The position numbers were made by a program, and so were the translations under genes. This document shows positions 54,890 through 63,769 of a stretch of 64,000 nt of DNA, piece after piece. A model generated the notes under the pieces. The model saw only the letters and a list, made by a program, of their open reading frames with translations. It searched no databases and had not been told where the DNA came from. The stretch comes from Dissulfurirhabdus thermomarina (GTDB lineage Bacteria; Desulfobacterota; Dissulfuribacteria; Dissulfuribacterales; Dissulfurirhabdaceae). Position 1 is the stretch's first letter. Each line of letters opens with the position of its first letter. The stretch spans positions 176,492-240,491 of the forward strand of contig NZ_JAATWC010000003.1 of assembly GCF_012979235.1 (NCBI RefSeq), read 5' to 3'.

Positions 54890-55332
54890 GCGTTGAGTTG
54901 AGGTTACGATGGCTAAGATTGATCGATTCGAAGACCTAATTGCTTGGCAGAAAGCTCGTGAGCTAACGAAGGAAATCTATCAGGTGACGAGGCAAGGTGC
55001 TTTTGCCAGGGATTTTGGACTCTCCGGCCAGATTCAGAGGGCGGCGGTGTCGGTGATGTCGAATATCGCCGAAGGCTTTGAGAGAAATCGAAGGGCTGAA
55101 TTTCACCAGTTTCTTTCGACTGCTAAGGCCTCTTGTGCCGAGGTCCGTTCGCAGCTTTATGTCGCCTACGATGTTGGTTACATCGACAAAGCTACCTTCG
55201 AAAGGCTTTTGCACCAGGCCGAAGAAGTCGCGCGCATCATCGGTGGTCTGCGCGTATCCGTCGAAAAACAAAGGGATGCTGGGAAGTGATGCGAAACGAT
55301 GCTCAACACTCAATGCTCAATGCTCAGCACTG
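54867..55332 (+). mobile_element. Word-repeat element 3 (CTCAGCA/CTCAATG words) with four-helix-bundle gene
   Basis: Left arm CAGTGCTGAGC-TTTGAGTCCTGAGCGTTGAG (54867-54903); right arm CTCAACACTCAATGCTCAA-TGCTCAGCACTG (55302-55332). The outermost 11 bases are exact inverted repeats (CAGTGCTGAGC and GCTCAGCACTG). One gene (54909-55289) lies between, in the operon direction. The helicase start codon overlaps the gene's stop (TGATG), and the right arm encodes the next residues of the helicase (QHSMLNAQHC). Confidence 0.8.
54909..55289 (+). CDS. Four-helix-bundle protein (23S rRNA IVP/Avd-like)
   Basis: 126 residues. [45 protein letters not shown] and [20 protein letters not shown] are the family core. 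It is related to the protein at 50001 although the two elements use unrelated arm words. It is the only gene of element 3. Its TGA overlaps the ATG of brxHII. Function unknown. Confidence 0.93.
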   Translation: MAKIDRFEDLIAWQKARELTKEIYQVTRQGAFARDFGLSGQIQRAAVSVMSNIAEGFERNRRAEFHQFLSTAKASCAEVRSQLYVAYDVGYIDKATFERLLHQAEEVARIIGGLRVSVEKQRDAGK

Positions 55333-58180
55333 CCGTGAAGGCGACTGGGTTTACCTTCCCGCCCATCGCACTTACGGACGCATCATCGAACGTACAGCTC
55401 TTTGGGGCCATGAGATTTTTCGTGTCTGGTTGCCGAGTAGCGACTCTGTAGTCCGCGTGCGCTCTGACGAAATCTCAACTCAATGCTCAACGCTCAGCAC
55501 TCATCACTTGACCTATCTCGCCGCCGCGGCGCGGGTCGCCGATGCGCTGACGCAGGACGTTCTCCTTGCGCCCATCGAATCGTCCGTCATCCCGCTGCCG
55601 CATCAGATTCGAGCGCTCTCCAGGGCCATTTCCAACGACCGCGTGCGCTATCTCCTGGCGGACGAGGTGGGCCTCGGCAAGACCATCGAGGCAGGTCTCA
55701 TCATGCGGGAGCTCAAACTTCGGGGCCTGGTGAGGCGGACGCTGGTGATCGCCCCGAAGGGCCTGGTGACGCAGTGGATTGCCGAGATGGCGATGCACTT
55801 CAACGAACAGTTCCATCCCATCATGTCAGAGGACTATAAGAGCCTGAAGCGCATCTCGGCAATCCACAGTGATGAGTTACGAGGACTGAGGACTGAGTAT
55901 GAAGGAAACAACTCAGGCCTCGTAGCTCAGCACTCAGCACTCCGCGCCGCCAATTCCAATCCATTCCGAGCCTTCGACCAGGTTGTCGTTTCTATGGATT
56001 CCGTGAAACCGCCCGCCAATGCCAGCGGCGCGGCTTGGGAGCGTTTCGAGGACCTGATCTCCGCCGGCTGGGACCTGGTCATCGTGGACGAGGCCCATCG
56101 CCTGGGTGGGAGCACGGACCAGGTGGCCCGCTACAAGCTCGGCCAGGGGCTGGCCGAGGCCGCGCCCTACCTGCTCCTGCTTTCCGCCACGCCGCACCAG
56201 GGCAAGACAGATGCCTTCCACCGGCTGATCTCCCTGGTCGACGCCCAGGCCTTCCCCGACGTGAGCAGCGTGACCAAGGAGCGGGTACAGCCCTACGTCA
56301 TCCGCACGGAGAAGCGCCGGGCCATCGACGCGGAGGGCAAGCCGCTTTTCAAGCCCCGGCGCACGGAGCTGGCGCCGGTCTCCTGGGAGGATCGCCACCG
56401 GGATCAACGGCTACTCTACGAGGCGGTCACCGAATACGTGCGCGAAGGCTACAACCAGGCCATGCGCGAGAAGCGCAGCTACATCGGATTCCTCATGATC
56501 CTGATGCAGCGCCTGGTGGTCTCCAGCACCCGCGCCATCCGCACAACCCTGGAGCGGCGCCTCGAAGCGCTCGAGGCCCCGCAGGAACAGCTCACACTCT
56601 TCCCCATGGTCTCCGAGGAGGACTGGGCCGACCTGGACGGCCAGGAGCAGATGGACACGCTGCTCAAGACCCGGCTCAAGGCCCTGAAGAATGAACGGGC
56701 CGAGGTGAAGCTGCTCCTGGAAGCGGCCAAGCGCTGCGAAAGCCAGGGCCCGGACGCTAAGGCCGAAGCGCTCCTGGACTGGATCTACCGCCTCCAAGCC
56801 GAGGAAGGCGACCCGGATCTCAAGGTGCTGGTGTTCACCGAGTTCGTGCCGACCCAGGAGATGCTTATGCGATTCCTGACCGAGCGCGGCTTCGAGGTGG
56901 TATGCCTCAACGGCTCCATGGACATGGAGGAGCGCAAGCGGGTCCAGGACGCATTCGCCAAGGATGCCCGCATCCTCATCTCGACGGACGCTGGTGGTGA
57001 GGGTCTCAACCTCCAGTTCTGTCATGTGGTCATCAACTACGACATCCCCTGGAACCCGATGCGCCTGGAACAACGCATCGGCCGGGTGGACCGCATCGGC
57101 CAGACCCACACGGTGCGCGCCATCAACTTCGTGTTCGAGGACTCGGTCGAACACCGTGTCCGCGAGGTCCTGGAGGAGAAACTGGCGGTCATCTTCGAAG
57201 AGTTCGGCATCGACAAGACCGGTGACGTGCTCGACTCTGCCCAGGCGGAGAGAATCTTCGATGATCTGTATGTGGAGGCCATCCTCAATCCCGATGTGGT
57301 GGAAACGAAGGTCGACGAGGTCCTGAAAAGCATCCAGGAGCAGGCCTGGGAGTCCCGACAGAGCGCTTCCGTGCTCGGCCCTACCGAGGACCTGGACCCT
57401 CGTGAGGCCCAGCGGCTGCTGGCCCACCCGCTCCCGCATTGGGTAGAGCGCATGACGGTAAGCTACCTGCGGGCTCACGGCGGCAGGGCTGAGAGAAAGA
57501 ACGGCGCCTGGGATCTCACGTGGCCGGGCAGCGAGCGACTGACCAATGTCGTCTTCACCAACAAGGAGGCTGAAGAGAAGCCTCTGAGCCGCCACGTGAC
57601 GCTGGAAGCTCCCAAGGTGCGTGGGCTGGCCATGCGCCTACCTCCCTTTGCCCCGGGACAATCGGTCCCGGTCATCACGCTTCCTGGCCTTGCCCCAGAG
57701 ATCATGGGTTTCTGGTCACTCTGGCGAATCTCGATCTCGACCGCCGATTGGAACCGCCGCCGGATCATGCCCTTGTTCCTGGCCGACGACGGTCGGGTGT
57801 TCGCGCCAACTGCCCGGCACATCTGGGATCAACTGCTGACCACTGCGCCCACGATCCTGCAGCATTTGGACGTCGAGACCTCGCATCAAGCCTTCGAGCG
57901 ACTGCAGGAGGCGGCGGAACAACAGGGGAAGACGATTTACGACGAGCTGGTGCAGGCTCACCGGGAGCGTCTTGCTCGGGAGCGTGAGAAGGGCGAGTAC
58001 GCCTTCGCTGCGCGACGCAGAGCCATCGAGCGCATCGGACTGCCCCAGGTCCGTAACCATCGCCTGAGTCTCTTGGAACAGGAGGAAGAACGCTTCAGGG
58101 AACAACTCGAGCGCAGGGCCCAGATCTTGCCGGAAATGGCGCCCCTGCTTCTCGTCCGCGTGGAGGGGAACCACGGATGA
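55289..58180 (+). CDS. brxHII: BREX type 3 helicase BrxHII (SNF2-like SF2)
   Basis: 963 residues. After about 20 element-derived residues comes a small beta domain (DWVYLPAHRTYGRIIERTALWG...VWLPSSDSVVRV), then the ATPase: LADEVGLGKTIEAGLIM, LVIVDEAHRLGG, LLLLSATPHQGKT, and in the C lobe LISTDAGGEGLNLQF with RIGRVDRIGQTH. This DrmD/RapA-like layout is that of BrxHII. Word-repeat stretches occur in frame at 55474-55507 (QCSTLSTHH) and 55869-55942 (RGLRTEYEG...LVAQHSALR). The start follows a weak ribosome site, so expression probably depends on coupling to the four-helix gene. Confidence 0.92.
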   Translation: MRNDAQHSMLNAQHCREGDWVYLPAHRTYGRIIERTALWGHEIFRVWLPSSDSVVRVRSDEISTQCSTLSTHHLTYLAAAARVADALTQDVLLAPIESSVIPLPHQIRALSRAISNDRVRYLLADEVGLGKTIEAGLIMRELKLRGLVRRTLVIAPKGLVTQWIAEMAMHFNEQFHPIMSEDYKSLKRISAIHSDELRGLRTEYEGNNSGLVAQHSALRAANSNPFRAFDQVVVSMDSVKPPANASGAAWERFEDLISAGWDLVIVDEAHRLGGSTDQVARYKLGQGLAEAAPYLLLLSATPHQGKTDAFHRLISLVDAQAFPDVSSVTKERVQPYVIRTEKRRAIDAEGKPLFKPRRTELAPVSWEDRHRDQRLLYEAVTEYVREGYNQAMREKRSYIGFLMILMQRLVVSSTRAIRTTLERRLEALEAPQEQLTLFPMVSEEDWADLDGQEQMDTLLKTRLKALKNERAEVKLLLEAAKRCESQGPDAKAEALLDWIYRLQAEEGDPDLKVLVFTEFVPTQEMLMRFLTERGFEVVCLNGSMDMEERKRVQDAFAKDARILISTDAGGEGLNLQFCHVVINYDIPWNPMRLEQRIGRVDRIGQTHTVRAINFVFEDSVEHRVREVLEEKLAVIFEEFGIDKTGDVLDSAQAERIFDDLYVEAILNPDVVETKVDEVLKSIQEQAWESRQSASVLGPTEDLDPREAQRLLAHPLPHWVERMTVSYLRAHGGRAERKNGAWDLTWPGSERLTNVVFTNKEAEEKPLSRHVTLEAPKVRGLAMRLPPFAPGQSVPVITLPGLAPEIMGFWSLWRISISTADWNRRRIMPLFLADDGRVFAPTARHIWDQLLTTAPTILQHLDVETSHQAFERLQEAAEQQGKTIYDELVQAHRERLAREREKGEYAFAARRRAIERIGLPQVRNHRLSLLEQEEERFREQLERRAQILPEMAPLLLVRVEGNHG
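55474..55507 (+). repeat. Word-repeat stretch in brxHII (CTCAATG words), one orientation
   Basis: CTCAACTCAATGCTCAACGC plus TCAGCACTCATCAC, the same words as the right arm of element 3. I see no inverted partner next to it, so it may be a half element or a tandem expansion. In frame. Confidence 0.75.
55869..55942 (+). repeat. Gene-less word-repeat insert in brxHII (CTCAGCA words)
   Basis: Left arm GATGAGTTACGAGGACTGAG-GACTGAGT; right arm ACTCAGGCCTCGTAGCTCAG-CACTCAGCACTC, reverse-complementary. It is in frame between the Walker A segment and the DEAH box of the helicase. Confidence 0.85.
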
Positions 58181-58600
58181 ACGCGGATCAACACAGATTG
58201 ATTCATGAAGATGAAACACGGCGCATCATCGGCTGCGCGATGGAGGTGCTGAATACGCTCGGGCATGGGCTGCTGGAGAAGCCGTATGAGAATGCTCTGG
58301 TTGTCGAATTCCAACAGCAGGGGATTATGTGTCGGCAGCAGCCTCGCTTTGATGTCATCTACAAGGGCGTCAAGGTAGGCGAGTACGTTCCGGACCTGAT
58401 AGTCTTTGACAAGATCGTCGTAGACACAAAAGTGATCGATAGGATTACGGACCATGAGATCGGCCAGATGCTCAACTATCTCAAGATCACGGGACTACCG
58501 CTGGGTCTGATCTTGAACTTCCGCCGGGCACGACTCGAATGGAAAAGGATTGTGTCATGAATCCATCCGAGTCCATCCGTGTTGATCCGTGGTTCAATTC
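58167..58600 (+). mobile_element. Word-repeat element 4 (CACGGAT words) with GxxExxY gene
   Basis: Left arm GGAACCACGGATGAACGCGG-ATCAACACAGATT (58167-58199); right arm ATGAATCCATCCGAGTCCAT-CCGTGTTGATCCGTGGTTC (58557-58595), the reverse complement. The gene (58177-58560) starts inside the left arm. Its stop overlaps the pglZ start, and the right arm encodes the first pglZ residues (NPSESIRVDPWFNS). It lies exactly at the brxHII/pglZ junction; the left arm overlaps the last codons of brxHII (EGNHG). Confidence 0.8.
58177..58560 (+). CDS. GxxExxY-family protein (PD-(D/E)xK nuclease-like)
   Basis: 127 residues. The signature GHGLLEKPYENAL contains G-x-x-E-x-x-Y. The following strand with YVPDLIVFDKIVVDTKVID gives an acidic residue and a Lys placed as in the PD-(D/E)xK nuclease fold, and LNYLKITGLPLGLILNFRRARLEWKR completes the family. 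GxxExxY proteins often occur as many paralogues per genome with no known role. Here it is the only gene of element 4, in the place taken by four-helix-bundle genes in the other elements. Its first codons (MNADQHRLIH) derive from the arm words. Confidence 0.92.
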   Translation: MNADQHRLIHEDETRRIIGCAMEVLNTLGHGLLEKPYENALVVEFQQQGIMCRQQPRFDVIYKGVKVGEYVPDLIVFDKIVVDTKVIDRITDHEIGQMLNYLKITGLPLGLILNFRRARLEWKRIVS

Positions 58601-60674
58601 ATGGCGGGCCGAGATACTGAAGGAGTTTACCGCTGGTGTCGCCCGGCTTACCCTGGTCGCGGATCCGGATGGCCTGCTCCTTGAAGAAGGTGTCCTCGAA
58701 GGGATCCGGGAACGGGGCTTTGAGCTGATCCCGTTCGAGGATCATGTCGCCTTTCGCTATGCCTACGAATCCAAGTTCCGCTCCCGCTGGGACCGTGGCG
58801 AGAAAACCGATCTGGTGGTGGTGCTGAGATCGCCGTCGAGCGATCTCGATGCCTTGCCCTACGACCTGCTGCAGGCTGGCCGCAAGCTCTCGTTCAACCT
58901 GGGCGATCTCTTCCCGAATCTCAGCTATCCCGTGGTCGCGGCGCTCGACCGGGCTGATCTCGACGCCTTGTTCGATGCGCAGACGAAGCACGCGCCGGGG
59001 CAGCTCGGCGACAATGCTACGAAGGAGTTCGTCCTTCGTCATGTGTTCGAGATCGCGCCGGAACTCATCAAGCAGCCATCGGACCTGCTCCGTGTCTTGC
59101 TGCGCCGCCATTACCGCGGACAACGAATTCCGGCCATTCTCGATGAGCGCTTTATCCAGGTGCTTCGTCAAAACGGCCTGTTCGAGGATTGGCCTCTGGA
59201 AGCCATCATTCCGGACGCGCAAGCATTCTTTGCGTTCCTGCAGGAGCGCTGGCCAGTGTTCCTGGATTCGCTCGCAAAGCCGAAGGACGATGCCGTCCAC
59301 GAGGACGCGGCGGACTACGGCTTCGAGTTCCCAGGACCGACGTTTTTGCCTTTCGATCACCACGATGTCCGCATTTACATCGACAACCTTTTCCTCGAGG
59401 GCTTGCTCCAGCCGGTTCCTCACGAGCAATCGCAAGCGCTCGCCAAGACCTGGGTGGCTTACGGCATCAAAGTCTCCCCCGTGGAGAACCGTCGCCGCCG
59501 CATGGAGGGGCTGCTGGATTCCATCGAGAAGACGCACCCCACGGTGGAGGCGCGTCATGGGGAGTGGCTCCATTTCGCCTACCGTTGGGCGGAACTCGTC
59601 GCCTTGGAGCTGGAGCCGGACACCACCCTGCCGGAAGGATACCGGGAGCGCCTGGAGGCATTGAGATCCCGGATCGATTCTGCGCTCACCGGTTGGGTGG
59701 TGAAGCGCTACGCGAGCCTGATCAACCTTCCGCCCGCGCCACCGGTGATGCTGCATCACATCCCGCGGTTCCTCGCCCGAAGCCTCGGAGACGACCGGCG
59801 CTCGAAGATCGCTTTTCTGCTGGTGGACGGCCTCGCCCTGGACCAATGGATCGCCTTGCGCGAGGTGCTCGGAGAGCTGGATTCGAAGCTGCGGTTCCGT
59901 GAGAACGCCGTTTTCGCCTGGATTCCCACCATCACCTCGGTTTCCCGGCAGGCCGCCTTTGCCGGCAAGCCGCCGATCTACTTCCCGGCGAGTATCCATA
60001 CCACAGACAAGGAGCCGGGCCTTTGGACGCAGTTCTGGGTCGATCAGGGGCTGACGCAGCATGAGGTGGCTTACGCCAAGGGGCTGGGCGACGGGGACAT
60101 GGACGAGGTCTCCGAGCTACTGAGCCGGCCCAGGCTACGTGTCGTCGGACTGGTCATCGACAAGGTCGACCGGATCATGCACGGCATGGAGTTGGGTTCG
60201 GCGGGCATGCACAACCAGGTTCGGCAATGGGCCAGGCAGGGATTCATGCGGGACCTTCTCGGCCTGCTTCATGACCGCGGTTTCCAGGTCTACCTTGCCT
60301 CGGACCACGGCAACATCGAGGCGAGAGGCGTGGGACGGCCTGCCGAAGGGGCTGTTGCGGACCTGCGCGGCGAGCGCGTGCGTGTCTACTCCGATCCCAG
60401 GCTCCGGGCTCAAATCAAGGCGGCGATTGACTCGCGCCTTCCCTGGCGCTCGCCCTCCGGGCAGCCTACGGCTGCCCAAAACGGCAATCCTGCCGTTTTG
60501 TCCCTAGAGTCCTTGGAGTGGCCCTCGGTGGGCCTCCCAGAGGACTACCTCGCCCTCATCGCTCCGAACCGGGCTGCTTTCGTGCGGGCGGGTGAAACCC
60601 TCGTCGGTCATGGTGGCATTAGTGTCGAGGAACTGCTCGTCCCTCTTGTCCAGATCGATAGGAGGGACCGATGA
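58557..60674 (+). CDS. pglZ: BREX protein PglZ (alkaline-phosphatase superfamily)
   Basis: 705 residues. The C-terminal half is the PglZ domain with metal-site segments KIAFLLVDGLALDQW, TITSVSRQAAFAGK, VGLVIDKVDRIMHG and YLASDHGNIEARGVG. PglZ is required in all BREX systems and interacts with the methyltransferase. It starts in an ATGA overlap with the GxxExxY gene, and about 15 N-terminal residues are element-derived. A three-hairpin repeat is inserted in frame at 60437-60508, giving a 24-residue low-complexity stretch between the PglZ core and the C-terminal ISVEELLVPLV segment. It overlaps brxA by 4 bases. Confidence 0.93.
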   Translation: MNPSESIRVDPWFNSWRAEILKEFTAGVARLTLVADPDGLLLEEGVLEGIRERGFELIPFEDHVAFRYAYESKFRSRWDRGEKTDLVVVLRSPSSDLDALPYDLLQAGRKLSFNLGDLFPNLSYPVVAALDRADLDALFDAQTKHAPGQLGDNATKEFVLRHVFEIAPELIKQPSDLLRVLLRRHYRGQRIPAILDERFIQVLRQNGLFEDWPLEAIIPDAQAFFAFLQERWPVFLDSLAKPKDDAVHEDAADYGFEFPGPTFLPFDHHDVRIYIDNLFLEGLLQPVPHEQSQALAKTWVAYGIKVSPVENRRRRMEGLLDSIEKTHPTVEARHGEWLHFAYRWAELVALELEPDTTLPEGYRERLEALRSRIDSALTGWVVKRYASLINLPPAPPVMLHHIPRFLARSLGDDRRSKIAFLLVDGLALDQWIALREVLGELDSKLRFRENAVFAWIPTITSVSRQAAFAGKPPIYFPASIHTTDKEPGLWTQFWVDQGLTQHEVAYAKGLGDGDMDEVSELLSRPRLRVVGLVIDKVDRIMHGMELGSAGMHNQVRQWARQGFMRDLLGLLHDRGFQVYLASDHGNIEARGVGRPAEGAVADLRGERVRVYSDPRLRAQIKAAIDSRLPWRSPSGQPTAAQNGNPAVLSLESLEWPSVGLPEDYLALIAPNRAAFVRAGETLVGHGGISVEELLVPLVQIDRRDR
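60437..60508 (+). repeat. Three-hairpin repeat family, copy 4, in frame inside pglZ
   Basis: GCCTTCCCTGGCGCTCGCCC, then hairpins GCCC-TCC-GGGC, GGCAGCC-TAC-GGCTGCC and AAAACGGC-AATCCT-GCCGTTTT. The same order of stems as copies 1-3 but with changed sequence in both arms. It encodes LPWRSPSGQPTAAQNGNPAV with no stop codon. Confidence 0.75.
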
Positions 60675-61453
60675 ACAGTCGCCTGACCCAGATCGGTTTC
60701 AGCCAGCGGGTCCGTCTTGAATGGCTGGAGAGAACGGCCAACCTGGTGCTTGCCGGAAACGACGAGGCGTCCATCGGGGGCGCCCTCCAAGAGCTGCTCG
60801 AAGACAAGCTGTCTGTCGGCGGGAATGCCAAACGCGGCAATCGGGAGAAGGTGATCACCATCCTGATGAAGATCTGGGTCCGCCCCCCGCGCGACCTCCA
60901 TCCCCTTCAGCGGGAAGGCCTCAAGCTTCTCTCACACCTGCCGCGTGAGGACCATATCGCGGTCCACTGGGGCATGGCCATGGCGGTTTATCCGTTCTGG
61001 GGGGCCGTAGCGGCCCATGTGGGGCGACTGCTCAGGCTCCAGGGAACGGCCGCAGCCAGCCAGGTACAGCGCCGTGTGCGGGAGCAATATGGGGAACGCG
61101 ACACGGTATCCAGAGCTGCACGACGGGTGCTGCGGAGCTTCGTCGATTGGGAGGTCCTGAAGGAAACATCGGAAAAAGGCATCTACACCTCTGGGCTTTC
61201 ACTCGCCATAGCTCAGGTGGAGCTTATCGCCTGGTTGGCCGAGGCCTTCTTGCACGCTCATCCCAACGGTTCGGTGGCTCTGAGAACGGTCCTTGATTCC
61301 ACGAGCCTGTTCCCGTTCCGTCTCAGCCCAATATCCGCAGACCACCTGGTCGCGGTATCCGGACGGCTCGATGTGCTGCGACACGGCCTTGACCAGGACT
61401 TGATCATGCTCCGCACGGAAAGCCTGCCAGCGGCGAAGGGAGGCGGATCATGA
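60671..61453 (+). CDS. brxA: BREX protein BrxA
   Basis: 260 residues, mostly helical, starting in an ATGA overlap with pglZ. Position after pglZ and the general pattern of the BrxA/DUF1819 group identify it; BrxA proteins have a DNA-binding winged-helix core. A segment VSRAARRVLRSFVDWEVLKET looks like the HTH part. It closes the type 3 BREX core (F, C, PglXI, HII, PglZ, A). The next small open frame overlaps its stop by four bases. Confidence 0.85.
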   Translation: MNSRLTQIGFSQRVRLEWLERTANLVLAGNDEASIGGALQELLEDKLSVGGNAKRGNREKVITILMKIWVRPPRDLHPLQREGLKLLSHLPREDHIAVHWGMAMAVYPFWGAVAAHVGRLLRLQGTAAASQVQRRVREQYGERDTVSRAARRVLRSFVDWEVLKETSEKGIYTSGLSLAIAQVELIAWLAEAFLHAHPNGSVALRTVLDSTSLFPFRLSPISADHLVAVSGRLDVLRHGLDQDLIMLRTESLPAAKGGGS

Positions 61454-61599
61454 CGCTTTCGGATCATCGACTCCATGATCTGATTCGCTTCTATGAAATT
61501 CTCGATATGTTTGCCGAGAGAATTGGTGGGCCGAGAATGCTGACAGAATGTGCTGGCCGGGTACGGCTGAATACGAACCAGGAAACCAGAGAGGTGTGA
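61450..61599 (+). CDS. 49-residue open frame, possible truncated GIY-YIG-type protein
   Basis: Starts in an ATGA overlap with brxA and ends 2 bases before the next gene. The sequence HDLIRFYEILDMFAERIGGP followed by RMLTECAGRVRL resembles the N-terminal part of GIY-YIG-type proteins that begin with FY-LL---E--LGG-R-L--C-GR. The catalytic part is absent, so this is either a remnant fused to unrelated codons or a small protein. The tight coupling on both sides suggests it is translated. Confidence 0.4.
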   Translation: MTLSDHRLHDLIRFYEILDMFAERIGGPRMLTECAGRVRLNTNQETREV

Positions 61600-61601
61600 A
61601 C

Positions 61602-63404
61602 ATGCCGTCAAGAGGCGAGATCAAGAGCGAGAAGATTCTGGTGAAGGATATCTTTTCCCGGATGTGGTTCCGGGTTCCCGAGTACCAGCGTCCCTACGTG
61701 TGGGGCCGGGAAGAGATTGCCGACCTTCTTGATGACGTGACCTTTGCCATGACGGAAAAGCCCGATTTCGAGTATTTCCTGGGCTCGTTCGTGTTCCAGT
61801 CCAAGCCCGCAGCGCCGGATAGCGGACAGGAGTTTGACGAAAACGACCTTCTCGACGGGCAGCAGCGCATGGCGACGTTGCTCATGCTTTTTGCCGTGCT
61901 GCGAGATTTGGCGGAGGACCCCGACGCCAAGGACGACTGTCAGAAGTGCATCTATCAGAAAGCCAGCAAATACAAGGTCATTCCGGAACGAACCCGCCTA
62001 GTGTTCGCCATACGTGATGAGGTGCAAAAGTTCATCGATGAGTTCGTCAAGGCCGACGGCGGCACGAACCGAGAGGATGACCTGAAGCGTATGGTTTCCA
62101 AGGGAGGAGACGTATCCGTGCGGAACATGGCCGCCGCCATCCTCGAGATCCGCGGGTTCTTCCGCGAGAACCCGAACACGAAGCCCGAAGACCTGCTCCA
62201 GTTTCTCCTCAACAAGGTGCTTCTCATCTACGTCTCGACCGAAGACCTTGAAGATGCCTTCCGGTTGTTCATGATCCTTAACGATCGGGGCATCCCCCTT
62301 CGCAACAGCGACATCCTGAAGTCCATGAATCTCGGGGCCTTGGAGAGCGAGGAAGAGAAGGTCAAGTACGCCAAAATGTGGGAGGAGGCGGAAAGCGAGC
62401 TTGGGGATGACTTTGATCGATTCCTCAACCACGTGCGGACCATCCTGGTGAAGGACAAGGCGCGGCTGAGTCTTCTTCAGGAGTTCGAGGACAAGATTTA
62501 CAACCCCAAGGAGCGGGACAAGGCGACAGGTCAGAAAAAACCCGTGCTCCTCAAGAAAGGGCGCGAGACATTTGAGCTGATCGAGCGATACCTGGGGCAC
62601 TATCGGACCTTGCTGGGCGGCCAAAACTACGACGAAACCGGCGGCAGCTTCGAGTTCGACAACCTTATCAAGGTCATGCTCACGGGGCTGCCTGCAACGG
62701 ACTGGGTCCCGCCTTTGCTCAGGTATTTCGACAAGTTTAAATACGACCGCATTCTGGAGTTCTTGAAACGCCTCGATAACAAGTTCTCGGCCGACTGGAT
62801 TTGCCAGTACACTCCCACGGACCGTATCGCTGCGATGAACAAGATCATCCAGGCAATCGATGACGCCAACACTGTGGACGACCTTTTTTCCACCGACGTT
62901 TTCGACATTGATGAAGGATCGCTCGTCCGAATGTTGGACGGAGCGGTATATGGCCGGCGATTTGCCCGATATCTGCTTCTGAAACTTGACTACCTCTACC
63001 AGAACCACGACCAGCGGATGCATTTCGAGACCCTGTCCGTCGAGCATGTTCTGCCGCAAAACCCAACGGAAGACAGCCAGTGGGTCAAAGATTTTTCAGA
63101 AGAAGAGCGAAACGAGTGGACCGACAAGCTCGGTAACTTTGTACTCATAACCCGGCGCAAGAACTCGTCGCAAGGGCGACTGGATTACTCAGAGAAGCGC
63201 AAAAGGTACTTTGAGAAAAACATAGACACCTGCCCCAATTCCCTTCGTGTCCTGCGAAGTGAAAAATGGACTCCCACCGAACTGAAGGCAAATCACAAGA
63301 CGGTCCTAAAAAAGCTCGGAAAGCACTACGGGATCAACGTGGATGTGGTCTCCGCAGTCAAGGACGTGAATACGGATGGGTCGGAGGTGCCAAATGCCGA
63401 ATAG
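61602..63404 (+). CDS. GmrSD/BrxU-like type IV restriction protein (DUF262-DUF1524)
   Basis: 600 residues. The N-terminal DUF262 part has FRVPEYQRPYVWGREEIADL, FLGSFVFQ and the nucleotide-binding NDLLDGQQRMATLLML. The C-terminal DUF1524 part has the HNH-like nuclease pattern SVEHVLPQ...KLGNFVLITRRKNSSQG. Single-chain GmrSD proteins cut DNA with glucosylated or other modified cytosines. A relative, BrxU, accompanies a BREX island in an enterobacterium and complements it by attacking phages with modified DNA. AGAGAGG precedes the ATG at 61602. It lies directly after the BREX genes and is probably co-transcribed. Confidence 0.92.
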   Translation: MPSRGEIKSEKILVKDIFSRMWFRVPEYQRPYVWGREEIADLLDDVTFAMTEKPDFEYFLGSFVFQSKPAAPDSGQEFDENDLLDGQQRMATLLMLFAVLRDLAEDPDAKDDCQKCIYQKASKYKVIPERTRLVFAIRDEVQKFIDEFVKADGGTNREDDLKRMVSKGGDVSVRNMAAAILEIRGFFRENPNTKPEDLLQFLLNKVLLIYVSTEDLEDAFRLFMILNDRGIPLRNSDILKSMNLGALESEEEKVKYAKMWEEAESELGDDFDRFLNHVRTILVKDKARLSLLQEFEDKIYNPKERDKATGQKKPVLLKKGRETFELIERYLGHYRTLLGGQNYDETGGSFEFDNLIKVMLTGLPATDWVPPLLRYFDKFKYDRILEFLKRLDNKFSADWICQYTPTDRIAAMNKIIQAIDDANTVDDLFSTDVFDIDEGSLVRMLDGAVYGRRFARYLLLKLDYLYQNHDQRMHFETLSVEHVLPQNPTEDSQWVKDFSEEERNEWTDKLGNFVLITRRKNSSQGRLDYSEKRKRYFEKNIDTCPNSLRVLRSEKWTPTELKANHKTVLKKLGKHYGINVDVVSAVKDVNTDGSEVPNAE

Positions 63405-63521
63405 CGTTCCCGATATCAATCCCACCAATAGCAGCCGAATGCACTGGGTCGATCAAAACGGCACCGCCTGCGGGGGAAACAGGATGCGCCTTGAGGGAAC
63501 GACATGCATGGAGGTGAAACA

Positions 63522-63755
63522 ATGCCAAGACGTAAGACTTACCATGTGACTCCTCGGACCGACGGCGGCTGGAACGTCAAAGAAGAAAATGCGTCAAGGG
63601 CGTCCAGCAGCCACGATACGAAGGCCGAGGCCATAGCCCGTGCCAAGGAATCGGCGAAGAAGCAGGCGCTTGGACAGGTGATCATTCACAAGCAGGACGG
63701 TACGATCCAGACGGAACACACATACGGCAAGGATCCGTATCCGCCCGAAGGGTAA
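63522..63755 (+). CDS. DUF2188 domain-containing protein
   Basis: 77 residues. YHVTPRTDGGWNVKEENASRASSSHDTKAEAI and VIIHKQDGTIQTEHTYGKDP match the DUF2188 pattern, a small beta-alpha protein of unknown function common on mobile DNA. GGAGG lies 6 bases before the ATG at 63522. Confidence 0.9.
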   Translation: MPRRKTYHVTPRTDGGWNVKEENASRASSSHDTKAEAIARAKESAKKQALGQVIIHKQDGTIQTEHTYGKDPYPPEG

Positions 63756-63769
63756 CAGGGACGTTTCGG

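Noticed and set aside
63394..63549. 51-codon plus-strand frame between the BrxU-like and DUF2188 genes
   Set aside because: It starts inside the upstream gene, lacks a ribosome site and overlaps the start of the better supported DUF2188 gene in another frame.
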